DNA of 64,000 nucleotides from Devosia epidermidihirudinis (GTDB lineage Bacteria > Pseudomonadota > Alphaproteobacteria > Rhizobiales > Devosiaceae). Each line of letters starts with the position of its first letter. Positions within the stretch are counted from its first letter, which is position 1. The notes below the pieces were generated by a model that was not told the origin of the DNA, did not search any database, and saw only the letters and a list, made by a program, of their open reading frames with translations. Positions 18,615-28,089 of the stretch are shown piece after piece. A program made the position numbers and the translations under genes. Location of the stretch: the NCBI RefSeq assembly GCF_000971295.1, contig NZ_LANJ01000047.1, forward strand, positions 62,001 through 126,000, in the 5' to 3' direction.

Positions 18615-18631
18615 GTTAACAATTTATTAAC
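18615..18631 (-). promoter_or_regulatory. Predicted CtrA binding site upstream of the FeeM-like gene
   Basis: The sequence GTTAA-N7-TTAAC is an exact match, on both strands, to the CtrA consensus TTAA-N7-TTAAC. It starts 38 bases upstream of the FeeM-like ATG (18576) in an AT-rich patch. A TATAAT (minus strand, 18659-18654) lies on the far side and a GTATCT nearer the gene, so it could repress the first or activate the second. Confidence 0.65.
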
Positions 18632-18691
18632 CCTAAAAGAAGGCTTCTGGGAAATTATACTTAAGAAATAAGGTTAATTTTCATCAAGGAC

Positions 18692-21004
18692 TCAGTGACT
18701 TGAGTGCCGACGCCGGTTTGGCAAATGTCCCGCCTTGCGGTGATGGGCCTCCAGCAGGCGGCTCATGGCTTCGAAATTCAGCGGCGGTCCATAGACAAAA
18801 CCCTGCACCTGATCGATGCGGGTTTCGGCCACCAGAAGGTTGAGCTGGGTCTCGGTCTCAACGCCTTCCACGGTGATCTTGAGGTCAAGATCCTTGCCGA
18901 GTTGAGCCACGTTGGCGACCAGCTTGAGCGCCTGCGGATCGGTCTCGATATCAGCCACAAAGCTGCGATCGATCTTGAGCTTGGTGAGCGGCAGCGCCAT
19001 CAGATAGCTCAGCGAGGAATAGCCAGTACCAAAGTCGTCCAGCGCCACGCCGATGCCGCGTTTGCACAGGGCCGAGAGCGCCAGGGTCGCCGCATCCCGC
19101 TCCTCGATCAGCGCGGTTTCAGTCACTTCGATCTCGAGACGATGCGGCGCCAGCCCCGAAGCCTCGAGCGCCTGAACCACCACATCCTCGACATTGCAGG
19201 CGCGGAAATCGCGCGCCGAAATATTGACCGCAACCCGGGTTTCGTCGGGCCACTGGCGGCAATCGCGGGTGGCCATGGCCAGAACGCTGCGCGTCAGATC
19301 GGTGATAAGGCCGGTTTCCTCGGCGATGGGAATGAAGGTCGCCGGCGAGATGGCGCCAAAGGTCGGGTGGTTCCAGCGCGCCAGCGCCTCGCAGCCCACG
19401 ATGCGGTTTTCGCGCGGATCGACGATGGCCTGATAGGCCATGGCCAGCGCCCCGGTCGCAATGGCTTCCTTGAGGTCAAGCTTGAGCTGCTGGCGCTTGT
19501 GGTATTCGGTGTCCATGCTGTCATGGAAGCGCACAACCTGACCCTTGCCATCGCTCTTGGCGGCATAGATCGCCAGGTCCGCCTTGACCATCAGGCTGTC
19601 GAGCGTGTCTCGGGGCTGATCGGAAATCACCATGCCGATACTGACATCAATGGCGAACTGGTGCCCCGGCACGGCGAAGCTGCTGCGCAGACTGTTGAGC
19701 ACGCGCTGGGCCAGCTGATCGAGCTCTTCAGGAGGCGCGCCATCACTGCGGAAGGCGACGAATTCGTCGCCGCCAAGGCGGGCGCAGATGGTCTGAGGAC
19801 CAAAAGCCTCCGGCAGACGCCGACCGATTTCGGCGAGCAGCTGATCGCCGGCAATATGACCCATCGTGTCGTTGACATGCTTGAAGTCGTCGACGTCGAT
19901 CACCCAAAGCGCCACGGGGCCGGTGCGTCCGGCTTCCTGCTGCTCCCGCAACGCGGCTTCCACCTGCTCGGCAAAATAACTGCGGTTGGGCAGCCCGGTC
20001 AGCGCGTCATAGCGCGCCATATAGTTGATGCGCTCCTCGGCCACGATGCGCTCGGAGATATTTTCGAACAGCAGCGCCGTCTTGTTCTGGCGCGAGGACA
20101 CCGTGACCTCGTAATATTTGCCCGGCCGCACGATCAGCAGCACCTTGCCGTTGGAGCGTGCGGCGATCAGGGACAGCAGCTGGCTCTGGGCCTGCGCCGG
20201 CATGGAGCCATTGTCGACGGCAACACCAAACAGCGCCTCGACCGGATGGCCGATCCAGACGCCGGAATCGGGGAGCTCGAACGCGTCGAGCGCCCGCGCA
20301 TTGGTGACTTCGATTTCGCCTTCGCTGTCGAGGAGCAAAAGCCCGTGTTCGAGCGTGGCGAGCGCCGTATCGAGCTGGGTGGCAAGCGCGGATGCCGACA
20401 TGCGGCCACGCACGGCACGCAGCAGCACATTGCGGGCATTGCGGGAAATCCGGCGCAGGCTGGCAAAGAACGGCAGCAGCAGCAGGGTCAGCAGCGCATA
20501 ATAGATATTGCCGACCAGCAGCAAACCGGCGGCCATCGGGACGGCGATCAGCAGCACCTGAATGGTCATCAGCCGGTCGACAGCAAAATTGCGCTGCGAC
20601 ACGCCCACCAGAACCGAGACGGAAACCGAGGCTGCCGTCAGTTCGGCAAAGGTATCGTCAACGATCCAGAAGCTGAGCAGGCACCAGATGCCATAGATGG
20701 CGGCAATAGCGGCGGCGCCCAGCGTGGCGCGCATTTCCCAATGGAGCGCCTGGTTCACATCGGTATCCCCGATATCAACGGCTTCAAAGGCGACCATGTC
20801 TACATGGCGGGCCAGGCCCACCAGAATGAACAGCCCGGCAATAACCCAGAGAATGCCGGAATCGGCTTCATGGGCAGCCACCGCTGCGGCGAGCGCGGAA
20901 CCAAAAGCCCCGAACAACATGGAGCGCCGATCCGCATAAAGCGAGCGGATCATGGCGACATAGTCGACAGGGGGCAGGATCTTGTGCGCAGCCTCGAAGA
21001 TCAT
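18692..21004 (-). CDS. Membrane GGDEF-EAL c-di-GMP signalling protein
   Basis: A 770-residue protein with about five N-terminal transmembrane helices (roughly 30-210), a PAS-like region (about 240-350), a GGDEF domain with intact RLGGDEF, and an EAL domain with [37 protein letters not shown] and KIDRSFV, all catalytic residues in place. The c-di-GMP inhibitory I-site (RxxD) is degenerate: the aligned residues before [10 protein letters not shown] read GPQT. So a phosphodiesterase activity is likely and feedback inhibition of the cyclase is not. ATG 21004 is chosen because the transmembrane domain starts just after it; the frame is open further upstream. Confidence 0.93.
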   Translation of the reverse strand: MIFEAAHKILPPVDYVAMIRSLYADRRSMLFGAFGSALAAAVAAHEADSGILWVIAGLFILVGLARHVDMVAFEAVDIGDTDVNQALHWEMRATLGAAAIAAIYGIWCLLSFWIVDDTFAELTAASVSVSVLVGVSQRNFAVDRLMTIQVLLIAVPMAAGLLLVGNIYYALLTLLLLPFFASLRRISRNARNVLLRAVRGRMSASALATQLDTALATLEHGLLLLDSEGEIEVTNARALDAFELPDSGVWIGHPVEALFGVAVDNGSMPAQAQSQLLSLIAARSNGKVLLIVRPGKYYEVTVSSRQNKTALLFENISERIVAEERINYMARYDALTGLPNRSYFAEQVEAALREQQEAGRTGPVALWVIDVDDFKHVNDTMGHIAGDQLLAEIGRRLPEAFGPQTICARLGGDEFVAFRSDGAPPEELDQLAQRVLNSLRSSFAVPGHQFAIDVSIGMVISDQPRDTLDSLMVKADLAIYAAKSDGKGQVVRFHDSMDTEYHKRQQLKLDLKEAIATGALAMAYQAIVDPRENRIVGCEALARWNHPTFGAISPATFIPIAEETGLITDLTRSVLAMATRDCRQWPDETRVAVNISARDFRACNVEDVVVQALEASGLAPHRLEIEVTETALIEERDAATLALSALCKRGIGVALDDFGTGYSSLSYLMALPLTKLKIDRSFVADIETDPQALKLVANVAQLGKDLDLKITVEGVETETQLNLLVAETRIDQVQGFVYGPPLNFEAMSRLLEAHHRKAGHLPNRRRHSSH

Positions 21005-21325
21005 GTTGGCCCCGTTCCGATCATGTAGGGCCGACAGGGCTCCCGCCAACAAACCGGTTGGCGTGCACACTCGTCGGGGCGCTGCCGGAGGGGCAGAATA
21101 AATAGGGCAGTGCCCGGCATAAGGGACCTCATATGTCCCAGAAGACCACAGATGCATTAAGAGCATCTTGCCGAGCGCCTGTCCCAGCGCGGGGCGCTCG
21201 CAATTATGCGGCAAAGGTAAATTTTACATAAATGGCCGTGTTGCCCCGACACGCAGCCAAAATTGTCCAGAATCGTTGTCATGGTGGAGCGCGAGTCAAA
21301 GCGAGCGGATGGAAGTGGTGTGGAC
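21005..21325. other. Divergent promoter region between GGDEF-EAL gene and phhB
   Basis: About 320 bases with no gene on either strand that I can support. An AT-rich patch (GGTAAATTTTACATAAATGG, about 21220-21240) is the likeliest promoter area. An in-frame extension of the GGDEF-EAL gene up to 21214 remains possible but lacks conserved sequence. Confidence 0.5.
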
Positions 21326-21616
21326 ATGGTTGATAAGCTGACGGCAAAGCAGCGTGAGGCGGCCCTCAAACGGTTAAACGGCTGGGTCTATGACGAGGCC
21401 AAGGACGCCATCCACCACGTGTTCAAGTTCAAGGACTTCTCTGAGGCTTTTGGCTTCATGAGTCGCGTGGCGCTGGTTGCGGAAAAATCCGGGCATCACC
21501 CCGATTGGTCCAATAGCTATAACAGTGTCACCATCACGCTATCGACGCACGATGCGGGTGGACTCAGCGTGCGGGATGTCGAGCTGGCCAAGGCGATCGA
21601 CACCATTCTGGTGTGA
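21326..21616 (+). CDS. phhB: Pterin-4a-carbinolamine dehydratase
   Basis: Recycles the hydroxylated pterin cofactor of aromatic amino acid hydroxylases. The 96-residue protein has [33 protein letters not shown], the family motif [15 protein letters not shown] and [18 protein letters not shown] 21326 gives the normal length; upstream in-frame codons are not conserved. No phenylalanine hydroxylase gene is near. It converges with dnaE2, whose stop is 8 bases away. Confidence 0.96.
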   Translation: MVDKLTAKQREAALKRLNGWVYDEAKDAIHHVFKFKDFSEAFGFMSRVALVAEKSGHHPDWSNSYNSVTITLSTHDAGGLSVRDVELAKAIDTILV

Positions 21617-21623
21617 TCCTGCC

Positions 21624-24600
21624 CTAGTGAAAATTCCGCCCGCCCGGCAGCGCCGTATAGGCCTCACGCCGCGCACGCTCGATTTCGAGATGCACCTGTC
21701 GGTCGCGCTCGGGTTGTGGACCTGACTTGCCCTCATCGCCGCGCGCCAGAATGCGGTCGCCAATATCGAGGCCATGCGCCAGATCAAGCAGGTGCCCGGT
21801 CATGTCGGTCAGCTGTTCGGCGATGATATGGATCACATGCCCTTCGCGCTGCAATTGCCCGCGCACCGCCAGCATACGCGCCCCCAGCACAGTCTTGCGG
21901 TTGGCCTCAAAAACCTTCGGCCAGATCACGATATTGGCGACGCCGGTCTCGTCCTCGAGCGTGGCAAAGATCACCCCGCTGGCGGTGCCGGGCCGCTGGC
22001 GCACCAGCACCAGCCCGGCCACCTCGATACGGCTACCCGGCCTCACACGGGTCAACTGATCCGAGCGGGTGACACGGCGGGCATCAAGCCGGGGCCGGAT
22101 GAACTGCAGGGGATGGCCCTTGAGCGAGAAGGAGAGCGTCGAGTAATCGCGGATCACCTCCTCGCCCGGCAGCATTTTGGGCAGGCCCGCTTCGATATCG
22201 GTCTCGGTCTGAACTGAGCCGGAGGCCTCAAACAGCGGCAGCGTGTCGGCACCGTGGGTGCCGATCAGGCCTTTGACAGCCCAGAGTGCCTCACGACGGG
22301 ACAGACCGAGCGAGGCAAAAGCATCGGCCTCGGCGAGTTTTTCCAGCGCTGAGATCGGCACCTGGGTGCGCAGCCAGAGGTCGCGCACAGAGTCATAACC
22401 CGCCCCGCGCTGTTCCACGATGCGTTGCTGAACCGCTTTGCCCAGCCCGATGACCGACGCAAATCCGAGCTGAAGCGGCCTGTCGCTCCAGATGTCCTCC
22501 CGCATCTCGCTGTGCTGGGACCAGACGTGATCCCCGGCGCGACGCGGCTGAATGGCGTCGACTTCGCCCAGGCAGTGTTCGATCTCCGAGGCATTGATAT
22601 CGACCGGCCGGACCTCGACGCCATGCTCGATGGCATCGCGGATGATCTGGCTGGGCGCATAAAACCCCATGGGCTGACTATTGAGCAGGGCGCAGGCGAA
22701 CACATCGGGGTAATGGCATTTGAGCCAGCACGAGGCGTAAACCAGAAGGGCAAAGCTAGCGGCGTGGCTTTCGGGAAAGCCATATTCGGCAAAGCCCTGG
22801 ATCTGGGCGAAGCTTTGCTTGGCGAATTCGAGCTCATAGCCATTGTCGATCATGCCGCCGATAAAGTCCTCGGCGAATTGCTCGATCTTGCCGGTGCGGC
22901 GCCAGGCGGCCATGGCGCGGCGCAATTGATCGGCCTTGCCTGCCGAAAAGCCGGCGCCGACAATGGCGATCTGCATGGCCTGTTCCTGAAACAGCGGCAC
23001 GCCCAGGGTGCGGTGCAACACAGCCTTGAGCGCCGGGCTGGGGTATTTGACCTCTTCGAGCCCCTGCCGGCGCCTCAGATAAGGATGAACCATATTGCCC
23101 TGAATGGGGCCGGGCCGGACGATGGCAACCTCGATGACGAGATCATAAAACTCCCGCGGCTGCAGGCGCGGCAGCATGGACATCTGTGCCCGGCTTTCGA
23201 TCTGGAACACGCCGATCGTGTCGGCGCGATGGGTCATCGCATAGACGCGGGCACGCTTGTCTGGCTCGTCTTCCTCATCGAGCAGATCGGCCAGCTTGAC
23301 CTGCTTGTCATAGTGGCTGTCCATCAAGGCAAAAGCGCGCCGCAAACAGCTCAACATGCCCAGCGCCAGAATATCCACCTTAAGGATGGCAAGCGCGTCG
23401 ATGTCGTCCTTGTTCCATTCGATGATGGTGCGGCTGTCCATCGCCGTCTTGCCGATGGGGACCAGGCTTTCCAGCGAATCCCGAGTGATGACGAAACCGC
23501 CGACATGCTGGCTGAGATGGCGCGGAAACCCGCGCAGCACTTTGACCACCTCGAACATCTGCGCCAGCGTTGGGTCATCGGGGTTCAGCCCGATCGGTGC
23601 CATGTCGGCCAGATCGAGCCGGGACCCCCAACCCCAATGCAGTTGATTGAGCGCGGTGATGGTGTCGTCGGAAACGCCAAACACTTTGGCCGCTTCGCGG
23701 ATGGCGCTTTTGGAGCGATAGGAGATCACATTGGCGGTCAGCCCGGTGCGCTTGCCGCCGTATTTCTTGTAGACATACTGCATCACCTCTTCGCGACGTT
23801 CATGCTCGAAATCGACGTCGATATCGGGCGGCTCGTCGCGCTCGGTGGAGATGAAGCGGCCAAACACCAGCGTGCTTTTTTCCGGATTGACCTCGGTGAT
23901 CTCAAGACAGAAGCAGACGGTGGAATTGGCCGCCGAGCCCCGCCCCTGACAGAGGATATTCAGCGTGTAGCGGGCATAATGAACGATGTCGTGCACGGTC
24001 AGGAAATAGGCGGCATAGCCCTTGTAACCGATGAGGCTTAGCTCGGTCCAAATCGTCTTCTTGATGCTGTTGGGCACCCCTTTGGGGAAGCGCTTTGCCG
24101 CGCCCTCCCAGGCCAGCCGCTCCAGCGTTTGCTGGGCGGTTTCGCCATTGCCGACGGTCTCTTCCGGGTAATTGTATTTCAGCTGATCGAGCGAAAATTC
24201 GATGCGGGCGATAAAGCGCTGCGTTTCAAGGATCGCATTGGGGAAAGCGGAAAAAAGGCGCGCCATCTCGGTGGCAGGTTTGAGATGCCGCTCGGCATTG
24301 GCGGCCAGCGCAAAGCCAGCATTTTCAAGCGTCACATGCTGGCGGATGCAGGTGACCACGTCCTGCACCATGCGCCGGTCCGGTTCGTGATAGCGCACGT
24401 CATTGCTCGCCAACATGTGGGCGCGATGGCGCTTGGCCAGCGTATCGATCCGGTTGAGACGCGCGCGGTCCTGCCCATCAAACCGCACCGAACCAGCCAC
24501 CCAGATACGGCCCGGTGCTTTTTCGGCCAAGATGGCCAAGGTCTGCTCGGTCAGGCCCCAATCGGCTTCGTCGGGGATGAGAATGAAAAGTTGTCCCTGC

Positions 24601-25067
24601 GCATAGTTTTCGGGAGGACCCAGCTCGGTTTCCGAGGGAGCGCCCGCGCCGAACAGGTCGCTGAGATACAGCAGGGGCTTGCCCTTTTCGCCACGCTGGT
24701 TGGCAACGGTCAGCAGCTTGCACAAGCGGCCATAGGCAATGCGATTGGTGGGATAGGCGATCACATCGGGCGTGCCATCAGCAAAGCAGAGGCGCACTCC
24801 GACCAGATAGCGAAAATCGGGGAAGTCGGCCTTGTTGTCGCGCGCCACGACATAGCCGCGCACCACGCCAGCAAAGCTGTTGCGGTCGGTTATGCCGAAA
24901 GCCTTGAGGCCCATCTGCATAGCCGCCGCCACCATTTCCTCGGGGTGAGAGCCACTGTGCAGGAAGGAGAAATTAGTGGTCGAGACCAGCTCGGCAAAAC
25001 CCGGCACCGGCGGACGAGCGGTCGGGCGCGCCGCGCGGGTTTGCGGGAGATGGACAATCTCGCTCAT
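21624..25067 (-). CDS. dnaE2: Error-prone DNA polymerase DnaE2
   Basis: C-family polymerase of the SOS mutasome, responsible for damage-induced translesion synthesis and mutagenesis. The 1147-residue protein has an N-terminal PHP domain (FAELVSTTNFSFLHSGSHPEE), the catalytic PPDIDVDFEH motif in the palm, CQGRGSAANSTVC, the thumb and fingers (GFPESHAASFALLVYASCW), a helix-hairpin-helix region and an OB fold near the C-terminus. It is shorter than replicative DnaE1 and lacks its tau-binding tail, as usual for DnaE2. The start overlaps the imuB stop (ATGA). Transcription should start at the LexA-controlled imuA promoter. Confidence 0.97.
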   Translation of the reverse strand: MSEIVHLPQTRAARPTARPPVPGFAELVSTTNFSFLHSGSHPEEMVAAAMQMGLKAFGITDRNSFAGVVRGYVVARDNKADFPDFRYLVGVRLCFADGTPDVIAYPTNRIAYGRLCKLLTVANQRGEKGKPLLYLSDLFGAGAPSETELGPPENYAQGQLFILIPDEADWGLTEQTLAILAEKAPGRIWVAGSVRFDGQDRARLNRIDTLAKRHRAHMLASNDVRYHEPDRRMVQDVVTCIRQHVTLENAGFALAANAERHLKPATEMARLFSAFPNAILETQRFIARIEFSLDQLKYNYPEETVGNGETAQQTLERLAWEGAAKRFPKGVPNSIKKTIWTELSLIGYKGYAAYFLTVHDIVHYARYTLNILCQGRGSAANSTVCFCLEITEVNPEKSTLVFGRFISTERDEPPDIDVDFEHERREEVMQYVYKKYGGKRTGLTANVISYRSKSAIREAAKVFGVSDDTITALNQLHWGWGSRLDLADMAPIGLNPDDPTLAQMFEVVKVLRGFPRHLSQHVGGFVITRDSLESLVPIGKTAMDSRTIIEWNKDDIDALAILKVDILALGMLSCLRRAFALMDSHYDKQVKLADLLDEEDEPDKRARVYAMTHRADTIGVFQIESRAQMSMLPRLQPREFYDLVIEVAIVRPGPIQGNMVHPYLRRRQGLEEVKYPSPALKAVLHRTLGVPLFQEQAMQIAIVGAGFSAGKADQLRRAMAAWRRTGKIEQFAEDFIGGMIDNGYELEFAKQSFAQIQGFAEYGFPESHAASFALLVYASCWLKCHYPDVFACALLNSQPMGFYAPSQIIRDAIEHGVEVRPVDINASEIEHCLGEVDAIQPRRAGDHVWSQHSEMREDIWSDRPLQLGFASVIGLGKAVQQRIVEQRGAGYDSVRDLWLRTQVPISALEKLAEADAFASLGLSRREALWAVKGLIGTHGADTLPLFEASGSVQTETDIEAGLPKMLPGEEVIRDYSTLSFSLKGHPLQFIRPRLDARRVTRSDQLTRVRPGSRIEVAGLVLVRQRPGTASGVIFATLEDETGVANIVIWPKVFEANRKTVLGARMLAVRGQLQREGHVIHIIAEQLTDMTGHLLDLAHGLDIGDRILARGDEGKSGPQPERDRQVHLEIERARREAYTALPGGRNFH

Positions 25068-26698
25068 GCGAAAAAACCGTGCAGATACCAGCGTGTTTCG
25101 CCCTCAAGGCCCTGCCGGTAAATCCAGAAGCGGCGGCCTTCGCCATCCTCGGCCATATAATAATCCCGCGTCATCGCCTCGGGATCGAACAGGGCTAGGT
25201 CGGGAATATGGGGCGGCGGTTCCGGCTTCTCGCCGGGTTCGGGCTTTTTGGGCACGGGCGGCGGCACCAGCTGCAGGCGCTGGCCGGTGCGCCACCATTC
25301 GGCGCCCAGCCGTTCGGGACCGGAAGCCTTGAGCAGACGATAGGCAACGCGCCGCCAGATCATCGAGGCCGGCAGGCCATCGGGCACTTCGGCATTGATG
25401 GCAATCGGTTCAGGAACCGGCAGCAGGCGCAGCGGCCGTGTCAGTTCGGCGACCGGTGGCGGCGCTGCGGGCTCATGCACCAAAGCGGGCACCAGCCGCA
25501 CGGCGCGCTCGGGAATGTGGCTGGCCACGAACTGGGTGCGCAACACGGCCAGCGTGCCGAGCCGGCTGCTCATGCGATCCTGCAACTGATCGAGATCTTC
25601 GATGCCGTCCTCGGTGTTGAAAGCCCCCATCTGGGCCGCATCGAGAACGCCGATTGAACTCACCGCCAGTCGGATCATGTCGATGCCGAAGCCGGGATCA
25701 TATTCCCCCTCCAGCCGCTCGGAGCGGTTGGAAAACAGCTTGGCGATATGGTGGGGATCGCGCGTCAGGCGCGCCGAATTGACCGATAGCGCCATGACCT
25801 TGTGGTCAACGCGGTAGAGGAACAGATGAAATGTCTGCCCGCCCAAGCCTTCGGTTTCGAGGCGCAGGCCGAGCTGCACGGCCAGATCCTGCGCGCACAT
25901 CAGCACGTCATCCATCAACCCGATGGGATCGGCAAAGCGGCGCTCGGCATAGCGTTCGGCAAGAGGCAGGCGCGGCGTCATGCGCTCTTCGAGCAGGCCA
26001 TAGGCCTGATCAAGCCGCTCCAGCAGCGAGACGCCGAAGCGGGCCTGCAGCGCCTTCCGATCGCGGCCCCGGATCTGCCCGATGCTCCGCAGACCCATAT
26101 GGATGAGGCCCGAGGACTGGCTATCGCTGAGGCGCAGCGCATTGACTGGAAGCGCGTCCAGAATGGCCTCGAGGGCATCGGCTTCGACCACCTGGCTGCG
26201 GGCAAAATGGCTGACCGCCCAGGCGGCGCCGATGGTGGGGGCAATGGCACCGGCCACGGTATAGCCGAGATCGCGTAGCCGGCTCAGCAGCAGACGCAGC
26301 ATGGGACGCTCGCCGCCAAACAGATGCGCGACGCCGGTAATATCGAGCACGAGATCGCCAAAGGCGGTCACGTCCTGCATGACGGCGACCAAAGGGCTGG
26401 CATTGGAGTGCCAGTCGGCAAAGTCGGCGAAAATGGCTTCGAGCAGCGGGCGGTCGATTTCGCGGACCGTCAGTCCCGGCAGCATGGCCCGGGCATCGGC
26501 CAGATTTTGGCCGACCCGCAAGCCCATGCGCGCGGCCTCGGCGTCGAGCGCGGCCAGCCGCAGCCCGCCCTTGATGCGCTCATAGAGCGCAAGCGGGCCC
26601 TTGAGCTCGTGGTCACGCCGTTTGAGGCAGTCGGTGGCCCAGCTGGGCAGGAACAGCACCAGAAAGCGGCGCTTGGGGAGCAAGCCGGTGTGCTGCAT
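25064..26698 (-). CDS. imuB: ImuB, catalytically inactive Y-family polymerase-like mutasome subunit
   Basis: Adapter of the ImuA-ImuB-DnaE2 mutasome that recruits DnaE2 to the sliding clamp. The 544-residue protein follows the Y-family fold but the N-terminal RRFLVLFLPSWATDCLKRRD lacks the first catalytic aspartate motif, and DLVLDITGVAHLFGGE lacks the usual DE pair, so it should not polymerise. A proline-rich stretch (about residues 480-515) precedes the conserved end DYYMAEDGEGRRFWIYRQG. ATG 26698 is used; another ATG at 26716 is also possible, and neither has a strong ribosome site. Either start overlaps the end of imuA by 86 bases or more, implying coupling. Confidence 0.92.
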   Translation of the reverse strand: MQHTGLLPKRRFLVLFLPSWATDCLKRRDHELKGPLALYERIKGGLRLAALDAEAARMGLRVGQNLADARAMLPGLTVREIDRPLLEAIFADFADWHSNASPLVAVMQDVTAFGDLVLDITGVAHLFGGERPMLRLLLSRLRDLGYTVAGAIAPTIGAAWAVSHFARSQVVEADALEAILDALPVNALRLSDSQSSGLIHMGLRSIGQIRGRDRKALQARFGVSLLERLDQAYGLLEERMTPRLPLAERYAERRFADPIGLMDDVLMCAQDLAVQLGLRLETEGLGGQTFHLFLYRVDHKVMALSVNSARLTRDPHHIAKLFSNRSERLEGEYDPGFGIDMIRLAVSSIGVLDAAQMGAFNTEDGIEDLDQLQDRMSSRLGTLAVLRTQFVASHIPERAVRLVPALVHEPAAPPPVAELTRPLRLLPVPEPIAINAEVPDGLPASMIWRRVAYRLLKASGPERLGAEWWRTGQRLQLVPPPVPKKPEPGEKPEPPPHIPDLALFDPEAMTRDYYMAEDGEGRRFWIYRQGLEGETRWYLHGFFA

Positions 26699-27407
26699 CG
26701 AGTGTGGTGAAACCATTTTGTGTCCAACCCAGAAGCCATTCGGTCTGCTGTTTGAGGAGTGTTCCCTTTTCCAATTGGGCCCGCCAGCGGGGCGCACCCG
26801 GCGCCAGAGGATCAAAGCGTTTGCGGGCGCTGCGGGTCGGGGTCAGGCGCCAGCGCAATTGGGCGGCGCTGGCTTCGCGCCTGGTGCCATAGCGCAGCAG
26901 GTAGATCGAACAGCCGGTGCTGCTGGCGCGCAGGTTCAGCCGTCGGCTGGCGGTGAAATCGAGGATTTTATGGTGCTCGGCGATATCGGCTACGACGGCG
27001 GCGACGGCCTTGCAGGCCAGCGCCTCTTCGGCCGCCCAGAGCAGCTCGGCCATATTGGCGGGCCGCACCAGCACCAGCGCATCGGGGTTAAAGCCGAAAC
27101 TGACCAGCCCCGGTCCATAAGGCAGGCCCATTTCCTGACCATCCTTGCTCAATTGCAGATAGATCACGGCCGGACGACGCTGGGTGACAAGGCTGCGCGC
27201 CTGCCCCAGAGCAAAACCCAGCACGGCGCCAGCGTGGCGACGTTCATCGGTGAAGATTTCCTGGCTGAGCCCACCGGCCAAAACGGGAAAGCCGGAGCTC
27301 TCGACCACCGGCTGGGCGAAAGCCTCCGCCAGAGCCGGCTTCTTTTCGATATCGGCAATGGTATCGCGCAGCGCGGCAATGCGCTGTTGACGGTCGGGGG
27401 CGCTCAT
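26613..27407 (-). CDS. imuA: ImuA, RecA-like mutasome accessory protein
   Basis: First gene of the damage-inducible imuA-imuB-dnaE2 cassette. The 264-residue protein is a RecA/SulA-like P-loop-fold relative; visible are LSQEIFTDERRHAGAVLGFA, LVSFGFNPDALVLVRPANM, LWAAEEALACKAVAAVVADI and the TASRRLNLRASSTGCSIYLLR segment typical of alphaproteobacterial ImuA. ATG 27407 is chosen; a longer in-frame start would run across the LexA site that lies 18 bases upstream. The C-terminus overlaps imuB. Confidence 0.92.
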   Translation of the reverse strand: MSAPDRQQRIAALRDTIADIEKKPALAEAFAQPVVESSGFPVLAGGLSQEIFTDERRHAGAVLGFALGQARSLVTQRRPAVIYLQLSKDGQEMGLPYGPGLVSFGFNPDALVLVRPANMAELLWAAEEALACKAVAAVVADIAEHHKILDFTASRRLNLRASSTGCSIYLLRYGTRREASAAQLRWRLTPTRSARKRFDPLAPGAPRWRAQLEKGTLLKQQTEWLLGWTQNGFTTLDAAHRLAPQAPLSGAVPAQLGHRLPQTA

Positions 27408-27424
27408 GGGCAACCAATTTATGT

Positions 27425-27439
27425 GAACATAACAAGAAC
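27425..27439 (-). promoter_or_regulatory. LexA (SOS) box of imuA-imuB-dnaE2
   Basis: On the plus strand GAAC-ATAACAA-GAAC, that is GTTC-N7-GTTC on the minus strand, the exact alphaproteobacterial LexA consensus. It ends 18 bases upstream of the imuA ATG, an ideal place for LexA repression of the promoter. Confidence 0.9.
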
Positions 27440-27645
27440 ATTTAGACTCAGCTCTGTTCCAGAGTCGAGTCCTATTTCTGCGCTTCCAAGTGTGGCGCTT
27501 GGGCACCAATGGCGGTCAAGAGCGCGTGAGAGGCGCTTGCGGGCATTGAGAATAGGCAACCAGACCGCCTATTTAAGACTTGCAAACCATCGGACCTGCA
27601 CTTCACCAACCCGTCGTTCCCCCATCCCCGAAAGAGGCTGACGCC

Positions 27646-28086
27646 ATGTTCGAGGCCATCACCCGCCTGTTCCAAAAAAACGATGATGTGCTTTCGGTGC
27701 ATGATCCCAAGCTCGCCGTGGCGGCGCTGCTGGTGCATCTGGCTGCCGTCGACGGGCAGATGAATGACGAAGAGCGCCTGGCGATTCGTGCCGCGCTGAT
27801 GGACCATTACAGCCTCGATGAAGCTGGCGTGGAAAACCTCGTGACCCAGGCTTCGCTGCGCGACGCCGAGGCGGTGGATTTTTACAAGTTCACCTCGACC
27901 CTGTCCTCACTGGACATCGATGATCGCATCGAAATCGTGCGGATGATGTGGCAGGTGGTATTTGCCGACAAGAAGAACCACGAGATGGAAGACAACATGG
28001 TCTGGCGCGTGGCCGAACTGATCGGCGTCAGCTCACGCGACCGCACCATTCTGCGCAACCAGATTTCCAAGGCCGAGCAGGGCTAA
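27646..28086 (+). CDS. TerB-family protein
   Basis: A 146-residue all-helical protein of the TerB/DjlA-N (tellurite resistance B-like) fold. Seen are LAVAALLVHLAAVDGQMNDE with acidic metal-binding residues near the loop, and RIEIVRMMWQVVFADKKNHE repeating the same pattern in the second half. ATG 27646 follows AAAGAGG. It stands alone without terC, terD or terZ genes, so a tellurite role cannot be inferred; stand-alone TerB proteins are common in Rhizobiales. It converges with the next gene after 3 bases. Confidence 0.9.
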   Translation: MFEAITRLFQKNDDVLSVHDPKLAVAALLVHLAAVDGQMNDEERLAIRAALMDHYSLDEAGVENLVTQASLRDAEAVDFYKFTSTLSSLDIDDRIEIVRMMWQVVFADKKNHEMEDNMVWRVAELIGVSSRDRTILRNQISKAEQG

Positions 28087-28089
28087 GCC

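Noticed and set aside
18704-21028. 774-codon plus-strand frame over the GGDEF-EAL gene
   Set aside because: Mirror of a clear GGDEF-EAL gene; no domain, no ribosome site.
22425-24041. 538-codon plus-strand frame over dnaE2
   Set aside because: Shadow of a conserved polymerase gene with no protein features.
27646-28086. Tellurite resistance operon
   Set aside because: TerB-like protein stands alone; no terC, terD, terZ or terW genes nearby.
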